From an uncultured Prevotellaceae bacterium (lineage in GTDB: Bacteria > Bacteroidota > Bacteroidia > Bacteroidales > Bacteroidaceae): a stretch of DNA of 64,000 bases. Under the pieces are notes generated by a model. It was not told the DNA's origin. It saw only the letters and a program-made list of their open reading frames with translations, and did no database searches. This document shows positions 58,564-64,000 of the stretch, one piece after another. The stretch is taken from NCBI GenBank assembly GCA_946539475.1, contig CAMNHM010000001.1, positions 8,069 to 72,068 on the forward strand. Direction: 5' to 3'. Every line of letters starts with the position of its first letter. Positions within the stretch are counted from its first letter, which is position 1. The position numbers and the translations under genes were made by a program.

Positions 58564-59883
58564 ATGAACACCAACGAGATACTAGACTTCGGGGTACCCG
58601 AAGAAAGGCACAGCATCATTAAGGTCATCGGCGTAGGAGGCGGTGGCGGCAACGCTGTGAACCACATGTACAAGGAAGGCATCCACGACGTGACCTTCGT
58701 AGTATGCAACACCGACAACCAGGCGCTCAACGACTCGCCAGTACCTGTCAAGCTGCAGCTGGGCAGCGAAGGACTGGGCGCCGGCAACCGTCCTGAGAAA
58801 GCGAAGGCTGCGGCTGAGGAGAGCCTTCAGGACATCCACAACATGCTGAACGACGGCACACGCATGGCTTTCATTACCGCCGGCATGGGCGGCGGCACGG
58901 GCACAGGTGCCGCGCCGGTCATTGCTCGCGTGTCGAAAGAGATGGACATCCTCACGGTAGGCATTGTCACCATCCCATTCCGCTTTGAGGGCAATCGCAA
59001 GATCGACCAGGCACTCGACGGCGTGGAGGAGATGTCGAAGCATGTCGACGCCCTTCTCGTCATCAACAACGAGCGCCTGCGCGCCATCTATCCCGACCTC
59101 AGCTTCCTCGATGCCTTCGGCAAGGCCGACGACACGCTCTCGGTGGCAGCAAAGTCGATTGCAGAGATCATCACCCTGCACGGCACGATGAACCTCGACT
59201 TCAACGACGTGAAGACCGTGCTGCAGGATGGTGGCGTGGCCATTATGTCGACTGGCTACGGCGAGGGTGAGGACCGTGTGAAGAAGGCCATCGACGACGC
59301 CCTGAACTCGCCGCTGCTCAACGACAACGACATTTTCAATTCGAAGAAGATCCTGCTCAACATCTCCTTCTCCCATCAGAAAGACTCGAAGGACAACTTC
59401 ATGATGGAGGAGATGAACTACGTGCATGAGTTCATGGATAAGTTCGGATCCGATTTCATATTCAAGTGGGGTGTGGCCGTAGATCCCGAACTGGGCAAGC
59501 GTGTCAAGGTGACCATCCTCGCCACAGGCTTCGGCATGCAGAATGTCGACGGCATGGAGGAGCGTATGCTCAAGCAGCAGACGCGTGAGGAGGCCAACCG
59601 CCTGGCCGAGGAGCAGGAGAAGGCTGCCAAGCGCGACGAGCGCCGTGGCCACTACTACGGCGAGGGCGACGCTGCCAAGCGCTACAAGCGCCGTCCCAAC
59701 ATCTATATCTTCAGCCCGGAGGACCTCGACAACGACAACGTCATCTCCGACGTCGAGTCGACGCCCACCTACAAGCGCTCGAAGGAGATTCTGGCTTCCA
59801 TCGGCAACCAAGGCATCGTGCCCGAGCCGAAACAGCCCGAGCAGCCGGATGCTGCCGTACAAGGTGTCATCAGTTTTGTGTAA
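58564..59883 (+). CDS. ftsZ: Cell division protein FtsZ
   Basis: This 439-residue tubulin-like GTPase shows 'VIGVGGGGGNAVNHMYKEGI', the GTP-binding 'GMGGGTGTGAAPVIA', 'VGIVTIPFRFEG' and the T7 loop 'NLDFNDVKTVLQ'. After the folded core comes a charged linker ('EEANRLAEEQEKAAKRDERR') and a C-terminus ending 'QPDAAVQGVISFV', unlike the classical proteobacterial tail. It forms the Z ring and ends the dcw cluster. Confidence 0.97.
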   Translation: MNTNEILDFGVPEERHSIIKVIGVGGGGGNAVNHMYKEGIHDVTFVVCNTDNQALNDSPVPVKLQLGSEGLGAGNRPEKAKAAAEESLQDIHNMLNDGTRMAFITAGMGGGTGTGAAPVIARVSKEMDILTVGIVTIPFRFEGNRKIDQALDGVEEMSKHVDALLVINNERLRAIYPDLSFLDAFGKADDTLSVAAKSIAEIITLHGTMNLDFNDVKTVLQDGGVAIMSTGYGEGEDRVKKAIDDALNSPLLNDNDIFNSKKILLNISFSHQKDSKDNFMMEEMNYVHEFMDKFGSDFIFKWGVAVDPELGKRVKVTILATGFGMQNVDGMEERMLKQQTREEANRLAEEQEKAAKRDERRGHYYGEGDAAKRYKRRPNIYIFSPEDLDNDNVISDVESTPTYKRSKEILASIGNQGIVPEPKQPEQPDAAVQGVISFV

Positions 59884-59918
59884 GAGATAACTTGGATTTT
59901 TTGTGAAGTTTTTGTTTG

Positions 59919-59959
59919 GGCACCTACCTGCACGTGATGTGTGGCGGGTGCCTTTTTTT
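59919..59959 (+). terminator. Rho-independent terminator of the dcw cluster
   Basis: GGCACC (59919-59924) and GGTGCC (59947-59952), with further pairing inside, are followed by seven T. It lies 36 bp after ftsZ. Confidence 0.85.
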
Positions 59960-60419
59960 ATCGCAGCTTGTCGATGCGCAGCTTCAGCAAGCCGGCCGGC
60001 ACGCGCACCGCAACCACGTCGCCCTCCTTTTTGCCAAGGAGCGCCTCCCCGATGGGTGACTTGATGGAAATCTTACCCTCACGGAGGTTGGCCTCGTGCG
60101 GGCTGGTGATGGTGTAGGCCATGGTAGAGTTGTTGTTGAGGTTTGTCATCTCGACAGTACTCAACAACTGGACGGTGCCACTGTTGAGGCGCGACATGTC
60201 GATGACCCTGGCGTTGGCCAGCACGCGCTGCTTGAAACGTATGCGGCCCAGCAGCCGCGCCTGCTCACGCTTGGCAGCGTGGTATTCGAAGTTCTCGCTG
60301 AGGTCGCCCTTGTCGCGGGCCTCGGCAATGGCATCGCGCACCTGTGGCAGGTCGACGCTCTCCATCTGGTGTAGTTCGGCCACAAGCTTGTCGTAGCCCT
60401 CCTGTGACATGTATTCCAT
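59958..60419 (-). CDS. greA: Transcription elongation factor GreA
   Basis: This 153-residue factor has an N-terminal coiled coil with the acidic tip ('RDAIAEARDKGDLSENFEYHAAKREQ', in pieces) and a C-terminal FKBP-like domain ending 'SIKSPIGEALLGKKEGDVVAVRVPAG'. It restarts backtracked RNA polymerase by stimulating transcript cleavage. It is convergent with ftsZ. Confidence 0.95.
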   Translation of the reverse strand: MEYMSQEGYDKLVAELHQMESVDLPQVRDAIAEARDKGDLSENFEYHAAKREQARLLGRIRFKQRVLANARVIDMSRLNSGTVQLLSTVEMTNLNNNSTMAYTITSPHEANLREGKISIKSPIGEALLGKKEGDVVAVRVPAGLLKLRIDKLR

Positions 60420-60471
60420 TGTCTGTTTCTTATACGTTCGTTGGTTAATGACTCACGCGCCGGCCCGCTTC

Positions 60472-61608
60472 TCAAGCCCGCCGCAGCTCAATGCGGAAGG
60501 TTGTACCACGGCCCACCTCCGACTGCTTGACGAAGATGCGCCCTCGATGATACTCCTCCACGATGCGCTTTGCCAGCGAAAGGCCCAGCCCCCACCCACG
60601 ACTCTTCGTCGTGTAGCCTGGCCGGAACACGTTCTTCACGTTCTTCTTACGGATACCCTTACCCGTGTCGACCACCTCGACGGCAACCGTATCGTCCTCC
60701 TCGAGCAGCCACAGGTCGATCTTACCCGACTGCCCCTCCATGGCATCGACGGCATTCTTGCAGAGGTTCTCGATGACCCACTCGAACAGCGAGGCATTGA
60801 TGCGTACACGCACGTCGCTGGCCGGATAATGGCCTTTGATGGCCACTTTCTGCGACGTGCGCTTGCTCATGTAGTCGATGACGTGGTCGAGCACCTCCTG
60901 CATCGATGTCTCAACAGGCTCGGGCAGCGAACCTATCTTCGAGAAGCGCTCGGCGATGCGCTGGAGGCGTCGCACGTCTTGCTCCATCTCGGGAATCAAC
61001 TCATCCTGCGGATAGCTCTCCTTGAGCATCTCCGTCCAGGCCATGAGCGACGAGATGGGCGTTCCCAGCTGATGGGCCGTCTCCTTCGACAGCCCCACCC
61101 ACACCTTGTTCTGCTCAGCGCGCTTGCTGGAGAGGAGGGCGAAGATGGCCACCACGACGAAGATCATCACGATGCCCAGCTGCCAGTAAGGATACTGCGT
61201 GAGGCGCTTCAGCAGCGTCGACTCGTCGTAGCACACCAGCATATAGTCGCCGCCGCCGAGGCCAATGCTGATCGTGTCACCGGCCTGGCGCATGTGGAGC
61301 GCCCGCTGCTGCACGTCATCGTCGTCGCTGATATTCCGATGCTCCATCACGTTGCCCTGGGCGTCGGTCACGATGACAGGGATGGTCGTATTGCCCTCGA
61401 TGAATGCCAAGGCCAGCGAGAGGTCGGTCTCGCTGTCGGCCTCCTGCACGAAGTTCATAGCGCGCGCCCAGAGATCCATCTTCGAGCGCTCCTCCTGCTT
61501 CAGGTCGCTCACCAGCTTATGACTGATGAGCAGCGAGGCGGCAGCAATGATAATGGCAGCTACCACCAGCACAATCTTCACCTGGCGTATACGATCGGTC
61601 CACTGCAT
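60472..61608 (-). CDS. Membrane sensor histidine kinase
   Basis: This is 378 residues from MQWTDRIRQVKIVLVVAAII (61608); an earlier ATG at 61677 would overlap the upstream gene. Two membrane helices (about residues 10-32 and 150-170) bracket a periplasmic sensor part. The H-box is 'KETAHQLGTPISSLMAW', an unusual His-Gln-Leu form, with the phosphorylated His near residue 193. The ATPase domain has 'NLCKNAVDAM', 'DTGKGI' and 'GWGLGLSLAKRIVEEYH'. No response regulator is adjacent, so the partner is unknown. It follows the gene at 61611-62123 within 3 bp. Confidence 0.9.
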   Translation of the reverse strand: MQWTDRIRQVKIVLVVAAIIIAAASLLISHKLVSDLKQEERSKMDLWARAMNFVQEADSETDLSLALAFIEGNTTIPVIVTDAQGNVMEHRNISDDDDVQQRALHMRQAGDTISIGLGGGDYMLVCYDESTLLKRLTQYPYWQLGIVMIFVVVAIFALLSSKRAEQNKVWVGLSKETAHQLGTPISSLMAWTEMLKESYPQDELIPEMEQDVRRLQRIAERFSKIGSLPEPVETSMQEVLDHVIDYMSKRTSQKVAIKGHYPASDVRVRINASLFEWVIENLCKNAVDAMEGQSGKIDLWLLEEDDTVAVEVVDTGKGIRKKNVKNVFRPGYTTKSRGWGLGLSLAKRIVEEYHRGRIFVKQSEVGRGTTFRIELRRA

Positions 61609-61610
61609 GG

Positions 61611-62123
61611 CTAGTATTCTCGGAGTACTTCTTCGTGGTGTTTGCGCCGCTGCTCCTTCCTGTAGCTGGAACGCCACTTCTTGGGCAGCAGCTTGCTCAG
61701 CAGGCTCAGCGAGATGCCGGCAGGCTTGCTGGGGTCGGAGGCCATGAGCTGTGCCTCCGTGCGCTGCAGCTTCAGCGACTTGCGCAGCCCGTCGAGGCCG
61801 TCGTCCTCATAGCGCACCTTCCCGAAGACCACCACCTCCTTCAGGTTGAGCAGCTTCGAGATGAGGAACACCGTGTCGCGCACCTCGTCGACATTCACGA
61901 TGCGACTCTCATAGTTCACATGCGAGAACACCAGCGTACGACAGCTGTCGGGAACCACGAAGCAACCCGTGGAGTCGCTGGTGGTGTAATAGCCGCTGCC
62001 CTCGACGTTGGCACCGGCGATGACGGCGTCGGTCTCGACATCGGCAACGACAAGACGCCGCTGGGCGTTGACCGTCGTCACGCACAGCGTCAGCATCAGG
62101 AGTATGAGGCGCACTGTTTTCAT
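61611..62123 (-). CDS. Small secreted protein with carboxypeptidase-regulatory-like domain
   Basis: This is 170 residues from MKTVRLILLMLTLCVTTVNAQ (62123), a signal peptide. The rest has 'LVVADVETDAVIAGANVEGSG', 'TTSDSTGCFVVPDSC' and 'TLVFSHVNYESRIVNV', the pattern of a CarboxypepD_reg-like beta-sandwich as in SusC N-termini. A basic tail follows ('SKLLPKKWRSSYRKEQRRKH'). Function unknown. It is directly upstream of, and probably co-transcribed with, the sensor kinase. Confidence 0.75.
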   Translation of the reverse strand: MKTVRLILLMLTLCVTTVNAQRRLVVADVETDAVIAGANVEGSGYYTTSDSTGCFVVPDSCRTLVFSHVNYESRIVNVDEVRDTVFLISKLLNLKEVVVFGKVRYEDDGLDGLRKSLKLQRTEAQLMASDPSKPAGISLSLLSKLLPKKWRSSYRKEQRRKHHEEVLREY

Positions 62124-62208
62124 TGCTCTGCAAATGTAGGAAGATTCTCCCGACAAGACAAATTCTTTATGCAAAATTAAACACTATTCCAAATTTTTTA
62201 TGAAAGGC

Positions 62209-62240
62209 TATGGTTTTTCGCGCTTCTTTTCGTACCTTTG
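62209..62240 (+). promoter_or_regulatory. Upstream birA promoter-like element
   Basis: TATG (62209-62212), 20-bp spacer, TACCTTTG (62233-62240). It is nearly repeated 75 bp downstream (same GGTTTTTCGC...TCGTACCTTTG core). Confidence 0.5.
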
Positions 62241-62283
62241 AGCCGTACTCGAAGGCACTCACGCTCGGAAAAACTCAAATAAA

Positions 62284-62315
62284 TTTGGTTTTTCGCTCAC
62301 TTATTCGTACCTTTG
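62284..62315 (+). promoter_or_regulatory. birA promoter
   Basis: TTTG (62284-62287), 20-bp spacer, TACCTTTG (62308-62315), 21 bp before the birA ATG. Confidence 0.75.
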
Positions 62316-62336
62316 TAGCCAACAAAGAGAGCGACA

Positions 62337-63074
62337 ATGGCATTCGAGACGATTTATCTGAGCGAGACCGACTCTACCAACCGATGGCTGGCAGCGCACG
62401 GCGGCAGCAGCGACCTGCTCGTCTGGACCGACTTTCAGACAGCGGGGCGGGGCTGTGGCTCCAACACGTGGGAGAGCGAGCGCGGGCGCAACCTGCTGTT
62501 CTCCTTCTTCGTACACCCCGACGCCCTGGAGGCCTCGGGCCAATTCATCCTCTCCATGGCCAACGCCCTGGCACTGAGGGACGCCCTCAGCGACTATGCC
62601 GACGACATTCAGGTGAAGTGGCCCAACGACATCTACTGGCACGACCGCAAGCTGGCGGGAACGCTGATAGAGAACCGGCTGAGCGGAGGCCACGTCGCGA
62701 GCAGCATACTAGGCACCGGCCTCAACGTCAACCAGCGCGCCTTCCTCAGCGATGCCCCTAACCCCGTGTCGCTCTTCCAGATCGTCGGCCATGAGGTCGA
62801 CCGCGAGGCCTTGCTGCAGCGCATCGCCGACCGTCTGACAGATTATCTCGCGATGGTCCGGCTACGCCAATGGGAGGCCATCCGCACCCGCTACAGGGCA
62901 TGCCTCTGGCGACACGACGGACGGGAGCATCTCTTCAAGACGCCCCAAGGCTGTCCGCATCCCTACGTGCTGAAAAACGTCGACGACGACGGCACGCTGG
63001 TCCTCACGCGCCGCACCGGCAGCGGCGAGCACGACGAACGCTACGGTTTTAAGGAAATTCAATTTGTTCTATAA
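62337..63074 (+). CDS. birA: Biotin-[acetyl-CoA-carboxylase] ligase
   Basis: This 245-residue enzyme joins biotin to carrier proteins. It shows 'ETDSTNRWLAAHGG', the biotinyl-AMP loop 'AGRGCGSNTWESERGRNL', 'VKWPNDIYWHDRKLAGTLIEN' (in pieces) and 'GTGLNVNQRAF'. There is no N-terminal helix-turn-helix, so it is the group I, non-regulatory form. Confidence 0.94.
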   Translation: MAFETIYLSETDSTNRWLAAHGGSSDLLVWTDFQTAGRGCGSNTWESERGRNLLFSFFVHPDALEASGQFILSMANALALRDALSDYADDIQVKWPNDIYWHDRKLAGTLIENRLSGGHVASSILGTGLNVNQRAFLSDAPNPVSLFQIVGHEVDREALLQRIADRLTDYLAMVRLRQWEAIRTRYRACLWRHDGREHLFKTPQGCPHPYVLKNVDDDGTLVLTRRTGSGEHDERYGFKEIQFVL

Positions 63075-63088
63075 AAAAGAAAGAAAGT

Positions 63089-63799
63089 ATGTCACGATTC
63101 AAGAGAATTCTACTCAAGCTCTCAGGCGAGAGCCTCATGGGCAAGCAGGGTCACGGTATCGACCCTGAGCGACTCAGCGACTATGCCCGCCAGATCAAGG
63201 AGGTACACGACCTCGGCGTGGAAATCGGCATCGTCATCGGCGGCGGCAACATCTTCCGCGGCCTCAGCGGCTCGCAGCGAGGCTTCGACCGCGTGAAAGG
63301 TGACCAGATGGGCATGTGTGCCACAGTCATCAACTCGCTGGCCCTCTCCTCAGCACTCGATGCCATTGGCGTTGCCAACAAGGTGCTCACAGCCATCCGC
63401 ATGGAGCCCATCGGCGAGTTCTACTCGAAGTGGAAGGCCATCGAGGCCATGCAGCAGGGCAAGGTGTGCATCTTCTCAGCTGGCACCGGACAGCCTTACT
63501 TCACCACCGACACCGGCTCGTCGCTGCGTGGCGTAGAGATCGAGGCCGACGTCATGCTCAAGGGCACCCGCGTCGACGGCGTCTATACCGCCGACCCAGA
63601 GAAGGACCCGACGGCCACGAAGTTCAGCGACATCACCTACGACGAGGTGCTGCGCCGCGGGCTGAAGGTCATGGACCTCTCGGCCATCTGCATGTGCCAG
63701 GACAACCACCTGCCCATCTACGTCTTCAACATGGACGTCGTAGGCAACCTCATGCGCGTCATCGAGGGCGAGGATATCGGAACGCTCGTGCACCCATAG
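63089..63799 (+). CDS. pyrH: UMP kinase
   Basis: This 236-residue amino acid kinase-fold enzyme makes UDP from UMP. It shows 'RILLKLSGESLMG', 'IGIVIGGGNIFRG', 'GDQMGMCATVINSLAL', 'FSAGTGQPYFTTDTGSSLR' and 'GTRVDGVYTADPEKDP'. It follows birA by 14 bp, so the two are probably co-transcribed. Confidence 0.96.
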   Translation: MSRFKRILLKLSGESLMGKQGHGIDPERLSDYARQIKEVHDLGVEIGIVIGGGNIFRGLSGSQRGFDRVKGDQMGMCATVINSLALSSALDAIGVANKVLTAIRMEPIGEFYSKWKAIEAMQQGKVCIFSAGTGQPYFTTDTGSSLRGVEIEADVMLKGTRVDGVYTADPEKDPTATKFSDITYDEVLRRGLKVMDLSAICMCQDNHLPIYVFNMDVVGNLMRVIEGEDIGTLVHP

Positions 63800-63884
63800 T
63801 CCGAACGTCGCCCTCCGCGCGGTGACGTCTACCAGCGCGATCTACAGTCTGTACAACAAGTCAAACACCTCTTTTCTTGCATCC

Positions 63885-63907
63885 GCCTTCCGATGACGTC
63901 GGAAGGC
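63885..63907. terminator. Hairpin downstream of pyrH
   Basis: GCCTTCCGA (63885-63893) pairs with TCGGAAGGC (63899-63907). No T-run follows, so it is at best a weak or Rho-type end signal. The remaining 63800-64000 holds no gene I can support. Confidence 0.45.
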
Positions 63908-64000
63908 GCTTCCTGTGCCGTGGGATTGCCGTTCCGCTGCCGTCGGGAGAGTCCGCCTCTGGCACGCGCTCGTGGCCACCGGGCGCTCGGGCCGACTCCG

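Overview
This is about 64 kb of chromosome from a Bacteroidales bacterium, most likely Prevotella or a close relative. The evidence is: SusC/SusD outer-membrane proteins; promoters of the Bacteroidetes type (TTTG, 19-20 bp, then TAnnTTTG); weak Shine-Dalgarno sequences; a dcw cluster without murF or ddl, with a Bacteroidetes-type FtsL and FtsQ; a glycine-lipid acyltransferase pair; and C-terminal tails of the 'DLxGRxV...GxYI' kind on secreted proteins. No rRNA, tRNA, CRISPR array, intact insertion sequence or integrase was found.

Layout. (1) 1-10.8 kb, minus strand: one long operon of SusC, SusD, a zinc metallohydrolase lipoprotein, a DUF4302 lipoprotein, a BACON-domain lipoprotein, an Omp28/thioredoxin-like protein and a secreted repeat protein cut by the window edge. 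It is probably a nutrient (perhaps peptide) import locus. (2) 11.1-18.05 kb, minus: era, fabH, rpmF and DUF177, then an unusual 9-bp repeat array, then dnaE. (3) 18.1-23.2 kb, mostly plus: psd and pssA (phosphatidylethanolamine synthesis), small unknown genes and a large secreted protein with a duplicated domain. (4) 23.3-39.9 kb: an accessory island. Its outer parts are a VirE/DUF3987-type primase-helicase, an amidase, an HU-like protein and a smalltalk protein, a set that recurs on Bacteroidetes mobile DNA. Its middle holds a complete type I restriction-modification system (HsdM, HsdS, HsdR), a YoeB-like toxin-antitoxin pair, a GIY-YIG protein, lipoproteins, and relics of a second type I system. 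Inverted copies of one hairpin element lie at the two ends of the island. (5) 39.9-43.8 kb, minus: a heavy-metal P-type ATPase and the glycine-lipid acyltransferases. (6) 44.1-59.9 kb, plus: the dcw cell wall and division cluster from mraZ to ftsZ. (7) 60-63.8 kb: greA, a sensor kinase, a small secreted protein, birA and pyrH.

The region with the most unexplained structure is 26.5-39.1 kb. Downstream of hsdR, short relics joining the start of one HsdR to the end of an HsdS alternate with cargo genes. A segment carrying a promoter is present twice, and one copy feeds a deeply nested RNA hairpin. The resident HsdR carries three CPxCG cysteine clusters, and a small lipoprotein frame is interrupted exactly at a run of nine G residues. 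These are readings of the sequence; their functions are inference.
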